This document shows, in pieces, positions 12,611 to 23,840 of a stretch of 64,000 nt of DNA. The DNA comes from Gnetum montanum (lineage: Eukaryota > Streptophyta > Gnetopsida > Gnetales > Gnetaceae). Each line of letters begins with the position of its first letter. Position 1 is the first letter of the stretch. Below the pieces are notes generated by a model. It was given only the letters and a program-made list of their open reading frames with translations. It was not told where the DNA came from and searched no databases. Location of the stretch: positions 1-64,000 of the forward strand of contig MNCI01016016.1 in NCBI GenBank assembly GCA_015680685.1, in the 5' to 3' direction. Position numbers and translations under genes: made by a program.

Positions 12611-13979
12611 CTATACTTCTGCTGCAGAATTTGCGCCCAGAGGGAGGGATCTTCCAGCGAGGTGGAAAGCCACCGGATTAGCCTCTACCTTCCTAAGGCT
12701 GCTTCCACCTTGAAAGGGAGGATGCCAACCCCCCCGACAGCACGAGGCCACGCGGTTTTGGTCCACTCCACCAAGTGCAGCTTTTTTCCCCCTTTCCACC
12801 CGACCACACGAAGTCGCAAATTATCATATCGATCTTCATGGTGACTCCAGAGGGTAGGGAGGCCATTGAGGTAGCAAACCTAGCCATGGCCCCCAACACC
12901 ATAGCTGCCAGCACGATTTTTCCTTTTCGAGACAGGAAACGATTCGTCCAATGGTTTGTGCGTTTTTGAATTCTCATAATGAGGGCCTGCTAGGTTTGCC
13001 GTTTGTGACAGTTGTGGATGGGGATGCCCAGATATTTATTGTCCGCCTCACCTGGTAGGATCCCTAGGATTTGAATAATCCTACTGCGCACCGACTGATG
13101 GGTGTGCGTGAAATATAGCACAGACTTCCTGGTGTTTGTCGTCAGTCCCACTTCCCGCTGGAACTGATCTAGCACCCTCATTAAATCCTTGACCTACGGC
13201 ACGGTGGCCCTAATGAAGATCATTGTGTCGCCCACATAGTAGGCGGTGAGACAGGGAATACCATGCAGATCCAGTCCCTGGACGCCTTCCTTCATATAAT
13301 AGATTTGTAGGAGGTCCATCAACACCAAAAAAAGGAGCGAGGAGAGGGGGTCGCCTTGACGAAGCCCACGTTCAGTCCCATGGAAGCCCCACAAGTGCCC
13401 ATCAATATCCAGGGAGTACCACCCTCCTCGTTACATCTGCAGGCAGAGGTCCATAAAGGCCCTATCTAGGCCTTTCGCAAGCAGCACGTTCCATAGGGCT
13501 GCCCAACTCACGGAGTCATAAGCCTTGGTAATGTTAAGTTTGATGCAGAGGCCTGGGAATTTAGCAACTTGGAGGGAGTGCTGAATTTCCTGCAGCAACA
13601 AGACTTGGTCTTAGAGATGCTGGCCCTTTATAAAAGCTGCCTGGTTTTTCCCCACCAGCCATGGCATGAGGGGTTGAAGCCTAGCAACAATCATGCGAGA
13701 AAACAAATGCAGAAGCGAGTTGCAGATACCGATGGAATGGAAATGTCCTAGGGAATTGGGCTTCTCCATCTTTGGCAGCAGGACCACGCGGGAGCAATTA
13801 ATTTCCTTGTGAACTTGACGCCATGCTAGCATGTGGTTGAAAGCGTCGAGGAGGTTCGCCCCCAGCACGTCCTCGAATTCCAGGAAAAATTCAATGGGCC
13901 ATCCATCTGGCCCCAGCGCCTTATCTGCAGGCATATCCCACAATGTGGTACAAAGTTCCTGACAAGAGAAGGGTTGCAA
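12611..13979 (-). pseudogene. LINE ORF2 reverse transcriptase
   Basis: The minus strand reads RT blocks in order. 13611-13979 has KALGPDGWPIEFFLEF, VVLLPKMEKP, GICNSLLHLFSRMIVARL and GKNQAAFIKGQ. 13194-13394 has GLRQGDPLSSLLFLVLMDLL. 12990-13181 and 12693-12977 hold the thumb segments. The catalytic loop, normally F/Y-A-D-D, reads YYVGD at about 13242, so a metal-binding aspartate is lost. Frames are separated by stops. Dead enzyme. Confidence 0.85.
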
Positions 13980-14638
13980 TAGCCGTAAATTATTAGCCTA
14001 GGTTAAGGCCTTGTGAATAGGCACAAAAATTGGGTATGTAGACTGCCACATCCAACCCTGCTGCCAATAGTGCAGTAGTCTATCCGCACCTGAGTGGGGG
14101 TGCATTTGCTCTCCCTGCAAGAGACATTGTAGCAGATGTTGACGATTTCCACGGTGCTCCTTTGCCGTGGCGAAAAGGAATTTCGTGTGTCGATCACTTG
14201 CCCTCAGCCACTACATCCAGGCCTGTTGACGCCAATATTCTTCCTCTTTGCACTGTACTAGCTATAATTCCACCTAGAGAGTGAGCTCCTCGTAGTTGTG
14301 GTCTGCTCCCTACTCCTGCTGTGCCTGAATTACCTGCAGCTGAGCTTGAAGCCGACAGTGATTTCCTTTGAAGCTATATTTTTCCTCTGTGTCAAGATTT
14401 TTAATTTTCTGTTTTAGGGTCTTTAACCCATTTTTTAGGAAATCACGTGGGTCCCCCAAGCCTGGGTATCCATGCCAGATGTCCTACACTAGCGTGCCCA
14501 GCCACGTCTTTCGGAGCCAGGTGCGCTCACACCGAAATGGATGGGGGCATTGAACTGCGTCACTGTCCAACTGGCAGAAGATAGCCCGATGGTCAGAGGC
14601 CATCTGGACCCCACCGTAAGCGTGGATACCCCAGTCGA

Positions 14639-15233
14639 TCACCAGCACCCTGCTGACCCAGACCTGGTCAATTCGGGATTGGACCCACGTGGTGCCTTAT
14701 TGGCAATTGCTCTAGGTGTACCTACACTCCGTGATTTCGATGTCGGTGAGGTCAATTCGTTGCAGTAGCACATGAAATTCGGGTGCCCCTGGGGGCTCCG
14801 CCATGGTGCCTCCGGTCTTCTCCCAGCTATAGAGCCTTTGGTTGAAGTCATCGATCAGCAACCAACCAACGTTGTCGGGGACAAGCCCTGCGATGCGCGC
14901 AAGTTCCTGAAGGCGAACTTGCCATCCCTGGGCACCATAAACATTAGTAATCCAAACGTCCAGCCCCGGCAGATGCACAGTAATGCACCAATCAGAAGTG
15001 TCTCGGACATACGAGTCTACCTTGGTGAGGATCGCAAGGCCTCCTGCATGTCCCCTGCTAGGCACCAGATGGTTGTGCCACCCTAGCCATTATAGCACCT
15101 GGGCTTCCTTCTGCTGAAGCTTCGTCTCCTGTAAACACACAATATCACACCTCTCGTCTCGCACCATGCATTTCAGGGTATGTCGTTTGTATGGGGTACC
15201 CTGGCCCCTGCAGTTCCATGATAGAACCTTCAT
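14639..15233 (-). pseudogene. LINE ORF2 AP-endonuclease domain with start codon
   Basis: ATG at 15233 (minus) opens MKVLSWNCRGQG, the classic N-terminus of plant LINE ORF2, followed by DIVCLQETKL, HAGGLAILTKVD, WITNVYGAQG, and LLIDDFN in place of the usual GDFN. The domain nicks the target site for target-primed reverse transcription. A stop interrupts it near 15085. Confidence 0.85.
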
Positions 15234-15239
15234 GGGAAC

Positions 15240-16003
15240 ATATGTCGTTGGTACACCTCCTGGAGTGTGGGCTGCACGCCCAAATCGATGAATAACTACG
15301 TGGCCTTGTGTCAGCGAGTGTTGTTGTCCCGTCGCCCCACCTTGATGGCTGGCAGCAACATCATCATCCCGCGGTCGTTTCTTGGCCTCGTTCCCCCTGG
15401 AGGGGAACTGGGCCGCATTGCCCCACGACTAGTATTTATCCAATCTGTGACCAGAGGTGGCGACAGAGCTCCCCCAGTAGGGCACCCCCTCCCCCCCCCC
15501 CCCCCCGGAGGTGGGGGTGCACGGCAACCCGTAGCAGTTGGCCTGGGCCCTCGAGAAACTAAGCCCCATCACAAACTAGAGCATGATAGTAGGGCTTACT
15601 CATCATGCTTGGCATGGCTTCCCGTCTCCTTCAGGCCTTTCCCCCTTGAGTCCACCGTTGATTTTTCCCGCGGCCCTTCGGGACCGATTAGCGGCCGACC
15701 ATTTGTTGTGGTTTGACCTTGAGTCCTACCCTCCTTAGGAGGCTTGTCCCTGCATCCCCCCACCGCCACCACCCNCCCCCCCGCGGATGCCCTATCTCAC
15801 CCTTGTGCACCAGTGGTTTCCTAGTGGCGACATGTTCTTCTTTTTTCCAATTAGATGCCACCTGCCCTCTGGTGCGTGTGCGGTACGATTGTGAAGGGCT
15901 AGGCCGCCCCCCAAACGAGAGTCCCATGTCAGGGATGGGGTCCTTGGCAGGTTTTCAAACTAAACACGAACTCGCTCCTCATCGAGATCGAAGTCCAGCA
16001 CCA
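15240..16003 (-). pseudogene. LINE ORF1 C-terminal fragment
   Basis: The minus strand from 16003 reads a basic, Pro/Gly-rich protein beginning near FDLDEERVRV. It contains an internal stop, an ambiguous base at 15775 inside a C run, and another long C run (15490-15507). ORF1 would be the nucleic-acid-binding protein. Only its distal part survives because of 5' truncation. Confidence 0.5.
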
Positions 16004-16020
16004 GCTACTTCCTTTTCTTT
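16004..16020. repeat. Target-site duplication of the LINE, right copy
   Basis: GCTACTTCCTTTTCTTT; one C/T difference from 10922-10938. Confidence 0.8.
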
Positions 16021-16065
16021 GTTTATATACATGAAAATATTTTGTTCTCTTAGCACACATACTAT
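16021..16065 (-). pseudogene. Helitron protein N-terminal continuation
   Basis: If the LINE and one target copy are removed, the minus strand reads through from here into 10921, giving a basic segment (AKRTKYFHVYKQRKG then NNEELEALRKHER). This fits the usual basic N-terminal region of Helitron proteins. Confidence 0.45.
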
Positions 16066-16814
16066 TATTTGAAATTTTACTTTTACTATAGAAAACAAAA
16101 AAAACATATTAATAGTTTATAATGCTATAAACTAAACACTATTATTTATAATAATTGAAGATCAAAATTTCATTCTATTAGAAATATTTCCCTACTATAT
16201 ACCTTGTTTTCCTTATGTTTAACTATCTTATTAATATTATTTTGAGAAGTTTATAATCCAAATATTGTTAGCTCAAATAACTTATAGTACTCGCAATATT
16301 TCACTAAGAAAATATTGTATTAAAAAATAGTTTTTATAAGTGAAATAATTTAACTACAAGTATAATGAATCACATAACATGAACAAAGTATAGTAAAAAA
16401 ATGATAAAGAAATATAACATGGTGGCAATTTACAAAAGCCTCTCTAAGACATTTCCTTTTAAACAAAGCTCAACCATAGTTTTTTAATCATGTTGCCAAA
16501 GGAAAAATAGCTTGTTCCATTTGACCCAGCAAAAACAAAAGAAAAAAGAAAAAAACACAAACTTGTACCTACTAAAATACCCTAGCCCCAATCCTTAAAA
16601 AATATTTTAAAAAAAAATATAGGCCAAGGCAAAATAGGAATCCATGCCATAGATCACCACGCTACCACAATCAAGAACGTCAACTACTAGTTGATCAATG
16701 GTCAAAATATCCTCCTGAAATTCCCATGGATCGAGCTACTCCCAACATTTGAAAAGCATAACCAAAACTTCTCTACAAATATGCATCACATTGGATTTTA
16801 CAATGCAATTTCAA
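16066..16814. other. AT-rich stretch without a recognisable gene
   Basis: Poly-A/T-rich, with short A runs at 16330-16620 and no coding frame I would defend. It lies between the Helitron N-terminus and the left copia LTR, so it may be Helitron upstream sequence or the end of another decayed element. Confidence 0.5.
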
Positions 16815-17473
16815 TAGTTGTAAAGCAAAAGAAATTACCAAGAGAGAATGTAACTCAATTTACAAATTCCTTGTATGATGAAGTATAATACAACAATTCA
16901 AATAAATGATGTGATAATTCACGTATTTGAAAACAATAGATAATATATGCTTCGATATGATAATGCTTTCACTCATCTCAATCATACCCAAGAGATTAAA
17001 GTCTTCTTATAGCCTCAAAGTTTCCAAAAACACCTTAGAATTTGTGTAATGGCTATCTAATGACTAGTGTAGATGTCTCCTTTGAGATTGGGCCATCTCT
17101 CTAAATTTTGCTTCAATTCTGGGAAGACATCTCCTTGAAAAAGTGGAACATCTCTTGGGAGACATCTCTGTGGAAATGTCTCCTTCTAAAAGGAGAAATC
17201 TCCTATTTTTGGGAGACATCTTCCTATGCTAACCTTATTCTTAGCCAAGATGTCTTCTCAATGTTTGAGTTCTAATTTTTGAGGCTTTCTATCATTGATC
17301 TGACTTCTTCCCAATCCATGGATCATCTTCATTTTACCTAAAGTTTTCTTACTTTTCCATGCTCTCATATTTGCCTATGAAATCTTGTTAAGTTTCTACA
17401 AACACATCATCTAACACAAAAATTCTATTGTTCACCATTTTCCTTAAGGTTTTGACATACCAAAAGGTCAACA
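16815..17473 (-). repeat. 3' LTR (partial) of the minus-strand copia element
   Basis: Aligns by eye with 21243-21655: shared blocks include AATGTAACTCAATT, CTTGTATGATGAAG, CAATAGATAATATATGCTT and GGAGACATCTC. It ends GGTCAACA (TGTTGACC on the minus strand), next to a polypurine tract at 17474-17487 (AAAAAGGGGAAGAT on the minus strand). The outer part, matching 20935-21240, is not found, so this LTR is truncated at about 16815. Confidence 0.6.
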
Positions 17474-18111
17474 ATCTTCCCCTTTTTGGTGATGTTCAAA
17501 ATTTAAGAAAATGGATTAGTAGTTTTTACAAATCATCAAATTATATATTTTCAATATCGCTCATCACTATCACAAATCACCATATGCATATCACATTAAT
17601 AGTCATCATAAAATAGGTAATAGTCTTCAAGGTCTATCTAAATTCTCCCCATTTTTGGAGAGCATCAAAAAGGAGTGGAGCCAAAAGCCCCCTAAACATG
17701 TGCAAGAGAGAAAATAAGTTGTTCCCCCTCCTTTATTTTTTCAATTTAAAATAAAAAAAAATGTAAGACAACTTACTTAATAGGACAAGGTCCTACGCCC
17801 ATATCATTACATAGAGTAGTCAATCTTTACTCATCAAGAGGTTTTATGAAAGCATCTACTAGCTAATTATTGATTCCAATAAATTTTAGTGCACCACATT
17901 GAGTATGTTCTCATATAAAGTGATGATGAATCTCAATGTGTTTGGTGCATGAGTGTTGAATTGGAATTTTTTGTCATGTTGATGGTGCTATTGTTATCAC
18001 AATAGATATGTGTAGACTGAGTTTTTATTTCTAAGGCTTTGAGTATTTCTTTCATTCATAGAAGTTGAGCACAACAGTTGCCAACTAAGATGTATTTAGC
18101 TTCTATTGCAG

Positions 18112-18150
18112 AAAGTGATGTCAAAGTGACATCAACCTCACCTCTTTCAA
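18112..18150 (-). other. Deletion junction removing the RT catalytic loop
   Basis: On the minus strand, GFERGEVDVTL (RT finger/palm) runs straight into TSLSAIEAKYI (RNase H). The block that should carry the YVDD motif and the first RNase H part, several hundred bases in other copia elements, is absent. The junction sits in the inverted pair GATGTC/GACATC. Confidence 0.6.
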
Positions 18151-20918
18151 AACCATTTGATATAAGATATTGAGAAAGTCTTTCATACCAAGGTCTAAGA
18201 GCTTTTTTAAGTCCATAGAGAGCTTCTTAAGTTAGTAAACATAGGTGGATTTGATAGGATCTATAAATCCTTCATGTTGTTCTACATAAACTTCTTCTTA
18301 TATAGTTTTATTTAGAAAGGCACTCTTTACATCCATTTGATAAAGCATGATAATTTTAATACTAGCATATGCCAAAAGAAGTCTAATAGATTCTAGTTTG
18401 GTGACATAAACAAAATTTTCATCAAAGTCAATTCCTTCTTGTTGATTGTATCTTTTGGCAACTAATCTAGCTTTATTTTTAATGATATTTCCACTTTCAT
18501 TAGTTTTGCTCCTAAAAATCCATTTTGTCCTAATGATTGGTTTATCATCTAGTTTAGGTACTAAATCCCATACATTATTTCTAGTAAATTAATTTAGTTA
18601 ATCTTGCATAGCAAAAATGCACCCTTCTTCTCCTTTTTTTTTCTTTGAAGTTTTTGGATTCGAGTTGTGATAAATATGTTGCATATGCACCAATTTCCTT
18701 AGTTTGGCTTCTTGTGTGAACACCATCTTGAACTTGTCTAATAACATCATTGAGGAAGTGTGTTCTACTAAGTCTAGGCATTTTGGGTTAAATGGAAGAT
18801 ATCTCATCAAGTTCATCTTCTTACTCTTCTTCATGTTCACTATCTACTATAGAATTTTTGTCAACTTTAACTTGAGTAACACCTAGACAATTTTTGAATA
18901 GGAAAAACTTCATCATCATGTTGTGGAGAAGTAATATCATGATCATCAACTCTAACATTTATAGTTTCTTCTATAGTATTCATCCTTTTATATAAAACTC
19001 TATAAGCCCTACTAACTAGTGAATATCTTAAGAAAATACCTTCATTGGTTTTAGGATCAAATTTTCTTAAATTATATTTATCATTTAGAATATAGCATTT
19101 TGAACCAAATACATGAAATAGTCTATTGAAGGTTTGCTACTAGTCCATAATTCATAAGGAGTTTTCGAGGTAAATCTTCTTACTAGAACTCTATTGGAGA
19201 CATAGCAAGTAATGTTGATAGCTTTAGCCCAAAAGTGATAGGGAAGGTTTTGGTCATTTAGTATATTTCTCATTTCCTTTAAGATTCTATTTTTCCTTTT
19301 AGCTACACCATTTTGTTGAGGAGTTCTTACAGCAGAAAATTGATGGAGTATGTCATTCATTTGATAGAATTTCTCAAACTTGGCATTTTTGAATTCTTCT
19401 CCATTGACACTCATGATAAATTAAATGCCATAGCCTTTTTCTTTCTAAATATTATTGCAAATTCTTAAGAAATGATCAAATACCTCATCCTTGTGATATA
19501 AAAAGGCAACCCAAGTAAAATAAGAGTAATCATCAACAATAGTTAGAAAGTACCTTTTCTATCCCAAACTGAGTGTTTAAGAAGGATCTACCATATCCAT
19601 ATGAAGTAGATCTAAGGGACAAGAGGTAGATATACAATTTTTCTTACCAAAACTTAACCTTGTTTACATTCCTTTCTAGCATGCTTTGCAAATGTTCAAA
19701 TTAAAGTCTTTGAGTTTGGGTAGTCCATGAGCCATATCCTTTGTAACAAGTGTATGAAGAATTTCTTTGTTTATGTGCCATAGCTTCTTATTCCATAGAT
19801 GGGTATCATCTATACAACTCACTAAGCATTTGGATTCAAGATTAGAATTATTTCTAAAAATAGTGGTGTAAACATTTCTCTTTCTAGTTCCTTCTATGAT
19901 AATTTTTTTGAAGATTAAATCTTGTATTCTACAAGTTTCTTTAGAAAAAGTAATATTGAAATTTGAATCACAAAGTTGACTAACACTAAGAAGATTATGT
20001 TTTAATCCTTTAGCAAAGAAAACCTTATTTCTAGTTGGTATACCTTTACCTTTTCCTCCTATGGTACCAATACTTATCATTGGAATCTCCATATCATCTC
20101 CAAATGTGATGGTTCCACAATTCTATTTTGTAAAGTGGCTGAGGTAGGATTTATCACCTATCATGTGCCTTGAACATCTACTATCAATATACTGCATGCT
20201 TGTTTTGGCATCAAAGAGAGCTATTTGAGACATCAAGTTCTTTTTAGGCTTTCTCTCTTTTTCTATTCAAACCTGCAAAGTTCCTAGCCTAAACTACTTT
20301 TGTAAAGACCAAGTGTACTATTTCATTTTAAGATAGAAATATGCTTGAATATGATCAAATTTTCCACAAAAGAAAGAATTTAAGATTCTAGGCTTTGATG
20401 TTTTACCAAACTGAGATTGATTTTCTTCTATAGAATCTTTTAGATAATCATCTTTTTCCTTTTGGTCTCTAGGCTTCTCTAAAGAGTTCTTGCTCATCTA
20501 CTCAATCACATTAGTTAGTTTTTGAATCTCAACCTTAAGGTCTACGTTTTCTTTCTTAAGATAAAAACATTCATCATTAAGAACTGTAATTTTCATTTCC
20601 TTGACATGTAAAACATCTTTTATTTCAACACATAAGCTTTGGAAAGAAATAACTTCATGGAAAAACAACCCAAAACATCCTTCAAAAGAAATTTAATTAT
20701 TTGGCCTTTCCATATTGTCTAGTTTGTCACAAGTTTTATCACTCTTATAGTCTCTCCTATTCCTAAATGTAGAAAAGGAAGTGCAAGATTTATCATTACC
20801 AATGCGACATAGGAATTGAAGATAGCAATTGATGAAGCATATTAGTCCCCCTATCTAATTGTTCCTGACATTGATTGCCCCCTCCTTCTTCATGTTGCTT
20901 TATCTAAGAGAGATAACC

Positions 20919-20934
20919 AAGCTCTAATATCACT
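20919..20934 (-). other. Primer binding site of the minus-strand copia (initiator-tRNA-Met type)
   Basis: The plus strand AAGCTCTAATATCAC is the reverse complement of a decayed GTGATATTAGAGCTT, close to the copia consensus TGGTATCAGAGC. It adjoins the LTR beginning at 20935. Confidence 0.6.
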
Positions 20935-21655
20935 TGAGGATCGAGAACTTAGAAGGGATATTGAATAAGTTCCCTAAAACAAAACTAAATAGCCACAAAA
21001 ACCACACCCAAAATTAAAATGGTTCCCAAACTTGGGTACTCCACACTCAAAGGGTAGATTCCTTGCACACCACTAGATTTTGTTTCTTCTAAAATGTGAT
21101 TTGAAGGACACCACACCTTGTACAAGTTCTAAGCTCCACTCAAGAGTGTTTTCTCACTATGAAACCTCTCAACCCTACAAGGTTCCAACAATCTCAATTA
21201 TAGATGCCTTCTTGCAAGAAGCACATCAACCCTGCAAAGCATCAAAGAAAGAGAAAGAAATTATAAGGAGATAATGTAACTCAATTCACAAATTTCTTGT
21301 ATGATGAAGCAAAATACAACAATTCAAATAAATGATGTGACAATTCAAGTATTCTACAACAATAGATAATATATGCTTAGATATTGATATTTCTTACACT
21401 CATCTCATTTATACCCAAGAGATTGAAGTCTTCTTAAAGCCTTGGAGTTTCCGAAAATACCTCAGAATTCATGTAATGGCTAGTGTAGACATCTTGTTCG
21501 AGATCGGGATGTTGGTCTGAATTTTACTTCAATTCTGAGGAGACATCTCCTTGAAAAGTGTAACATCTCTTAGGAGACATCTTCCTATGCTACCTTCTTC
21601 TCAACCAAGACATCTTCTATTCCTTAGAGATGTCTTCTCAACTTACATACTCAAA
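20935..21655 (-). repeat. 5' LTR of the minus-strand copia element
   Basis: It starts (plus strand) TGAGGATCGAGAAC beside the primer site and shares its 3' half with 16815-17250. Matching ends near the block TGTCTTCTCAA at about 21640. The outermost part seems diverged or lost. Confidence 0.55.
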
Positions 21656-22530
21656 TAATTTCTAATAGTAAATACCAAACTTCAGAAATCTTGAAAGTAA
21701 AACTTAATTTTAAAGAATCAGGCCCAAATCAAAAGCTACAAACTTATGTTCAAGAAATACAATGTGCTCTCTTCAGCAATACAGTGTCAAAATATTGACC
21801 ACCTTCCTTGATACTCAGCATTAGCCCTTGTTCTAGCCTTAAACTTACAACATAACTCAAATAGCAACTTATAGCAGCTTTTCATGTTTTAAGTTGTAGT
21901 AAGGACACTCTACTCCAACCAATTTATTATGTGTTGTTAATAGCTGTCACCATTTGTGATTGTGACATTAAAGTAACATATACCAAAAATATGATTAAAT
22001 TATTTCTCTAGATCACATGAATTCTAAAGCAAAAGCAATAAAAGTCAAAGTAATAGTTGGTTGAAAAGTGATTAAATTATCACTTTCACAAGGTCATCTC
22101 ACTTGATCTTCATATATCACATACAAAAATGATTAAATGATTGCTCTATCTTAGGTGAATCCTAAAGCATGAGTAACGAAAGTGAAGGTAGCAGGTATAG
22201 TTCATAAAGCAAAAATAACCATAGTTAGTAGGTATGGCTGGTGAAAAAATAATTAACAAAAGTTAAGGTAGCAAGTTTGGTTGAAAAATGATTAAGAAAA
22301 GTGCAAGGTAGCAAAAATGAAAAGTGATTAACAAAAATCAAGATAGTAGGTATGGTTGGTTGAAAATTGATTCAATTATTGGTTTCAAAGGCATTTCACT
22401 TAAATCTTTGTGCAAAAGCAAGGTAATGTTTGTCTCATTTTTCTCAAAAAATAAAATAATACTTAATTTGCATGAAGGTTGAAGGCTAAAAGCTAAAGTT
22501 TGAGCAAGGAAAAATTAAATCTTGGCCAAA
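21656..22530. repeat. AT-rich stretch with degenerate interspersed ~40-60 bp repeats
   Basis: No gene. From about 21970 to 22400 a motif recurs roughly seven times with spacing changes: a purine-rich AAAAGT(G/C)AAGGTAG part, then GTATGGTTGG, then TTGAAAA(G)TGATTAA. Divergence is high, so this looks like an old minisatellite or array. Confidence 0.5.
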
Positions 22531-22576
22531 AATACTAATGAGTGTGGACGGACAATACTAATGAGTGTGGAAGGAC
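22531..22576. repeat. 23-bp tandem duplication
   Basis: Two copies (22531-22553 and 22554-22576) differing at one base (GGACGGAC versus GGAAGGAC). Confidence 0.85.
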
Positions 22577-22893
22577 ACACTCAACCACATAATACAGCTG
22601 GTTTCCTTGGCCAACTATTTTAAAATTTAAATACATGTTTTTATCTGATCATAAGCCAAAGCGGTATAAATTATTTAAAAAACTGCAGAGAGCTCCTGTT
22701 CTTACACAGCTACACGTCTATGCGCAATGTAGAGCACCACCGAGGACTTATTTTACAGAATTCAGAGGTACCGAAACAATCATAAACCTTAACATTTTAT
22801 TTAATACTAGAACAATTTACGAGAGCAAGATGGCTAGTATTCTTCCGAGTTTCGGTGGATTATTCCATGCTGCCACCAGAACTACCAAAGAAA

Positions 22894-23516
22894 TCAACCG
22901 CCGAGCTTCTTGCCGATGTTGGCCATCTCCTGCGCGTCTAGCTTGAAGGACTTTTCCAGAACCACCTCTGAAATTGGCGGAGTCGAGTTGAACAATACCA
23001 GCGGTAGAATTGAAGCGCCCGGGTTCTGCGAATTCAACCCCATATGGATGACGCCGGTCAATGCCCAAGGTTCAGCAGAAAGTGCGTTAGGCCGCGGGGT
23101 AACATGAAAATATCACCAGCATTCAGATTTTGTTGGAACAGCTTGTTGTTTGTGTCCACGAATCCCCCACAACCGGGCAGCCTTGGAGTAGAAACACGAA
23201 TTCCGTGGTCCGGGGTTGGTAATGCGGCGGAACGATGCCGCCCGGAGCAAAATCGATGCTAGCAAGAGTGAGACCCTGCGTGTTGCCGCTCCGGCAGATT
23301 CATGGTCGTTTTGGGTGTCACCACGCTTCCGAATAAGGCGCTGGGCGTTGCCAGTGCCGATGTTTTGAAATCCGCTTATGAATATGCCCTTTGCGTTTGC
23401 GTTGTCTGCCAAGCAGAAATCCTGCAGCGGATCAGGATCCGAATGCCCGCTGCATTCGTTGCTTGTAACAGTGCCGCTGCGGCCAAAAACAACGCCAACA
23501 AGGTCTTCGCTCTTAA
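22894..23516 (-). pseudogene. Germin-like protein pseudogene
   Basis: This is a minus-strand relative of the intact gene at 37425-38117. It retains a hydrophobic signal segment (KTLLALFLAAAALLQATNA), DPDPLQDFCLADNANAKGIF, LASIDFAPGGIVPPH, TEFVFLLQG, AGDIFMLPRGLTHFLLNLG and the C-terminus AQEMANIGKKLGG with its stop at 22894-22896. Damage: the start codon position reads TTA, a frameshift lies between the signal segment and the mature part, the segment with the second conserved Cys is deleted, box 1 reads H-Y-Q instead of H-N-H, and further frameshifts follow. Box 2 keeps its metal-ligand His (codon 23082-23084). Possible relics are a TATA-like TATAAAT at about 23594-23600 and an AATAAA at 22797-22802. 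Confidence 0.85.
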
Positions 23517-23810
23517 TTGTTATCGTCTCTCCCTCACGCTTTTTCTTTTTTTACATGAAGACTGGGCGCAGGGTTATCAATTTGGGCACGGATTTATAGC
23601 AAAGATAGGGAGCCTGCAGTTGCAGCTATTGGTGTTCGCTACATGTTTGGTGGGTCGTGCGTGTTTAGTTAATCGTTTTTCCTTAACCAAAACATTGGAG
23701 TGTGACTTGCTAGCTGCTTGTTTCGTTGTTTGTGGAATTTTTTTGCTGTTACTGATTCACCAACAACGAGGACTGTTTCGTTTCTCGAACAATAATAGAG
23801 TATTCATTTA

Positions 23811-23840
23811 GCTTTTTTTGCACTATAGTCGACAGAGTTN
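23811..23840. repeat. ~30-bp direct repeat, left copy, ending in an ambiguous base
   Basis: The block from AGCTTTTTTTGCACTATAG through GTCGACAGAGTT recurs at 25022-25051 with one G/A difference. The last base of this copy is n. The pair flanks about 1.2 kb. Confidence 0.85.

Larger units (their letters stand above)
10939..16003 (-). mobile_element. 5'-truncated LINE (non-LTR retrotransposon) inside the Helitron
   Basis: On the minus strand this holds an ORF1 fragment, an AP-type endonuclease, a reverse transcriptase and a zf-RVT domain, in that order. Its 3' end at 10939 is an A-rich tail (AAAAGAAAG on the minus strand). Both sides carry a 17-bp target duplication. Truncation falls within ORF1: the minus strand starts with a segment coding DFDLDEERVRV then FENLP, typical of the region before the ORF1 zinc knuckle. 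The element is GC-rich relative to its surroundings and carries many stops. The Helitron frame resumes at 16021. Confidence 0.85.
17474..20934 (-). mobile_element. Ty1/copia internal region, heavily eroded
   Basis: The minus strand encodes copia pol pieces in order. GAG-pre-integrase is at 19676-20092 (GLKHNLLSVSQLCD and LWHINKEILHTLV). The integrase part is at 19085-19414 (FSAVRTPQQNGVAKRKNRIL). RT is at about 18150-18500 (ARLVAKRYNQQEGIDFDENF, LYQMDVKSAFLN, EEVYVEQHEGF). An RNase H tail is at 17830-18115 (SLSAIEAKYI, YCDNNSTINMTKN, KHIEIHHHF-like, LVDAFIKPL). The integrase-before-RT order is copia-specific. Numerous stops make it inactive. Confidence 0.8.

Noticed and set aside
23302-23811. 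169-residue plus-strand frame across the germin-like pseudogene
   Set aside because: Antisense to the pseudogene for half its length, then promoter sequence; no motif.
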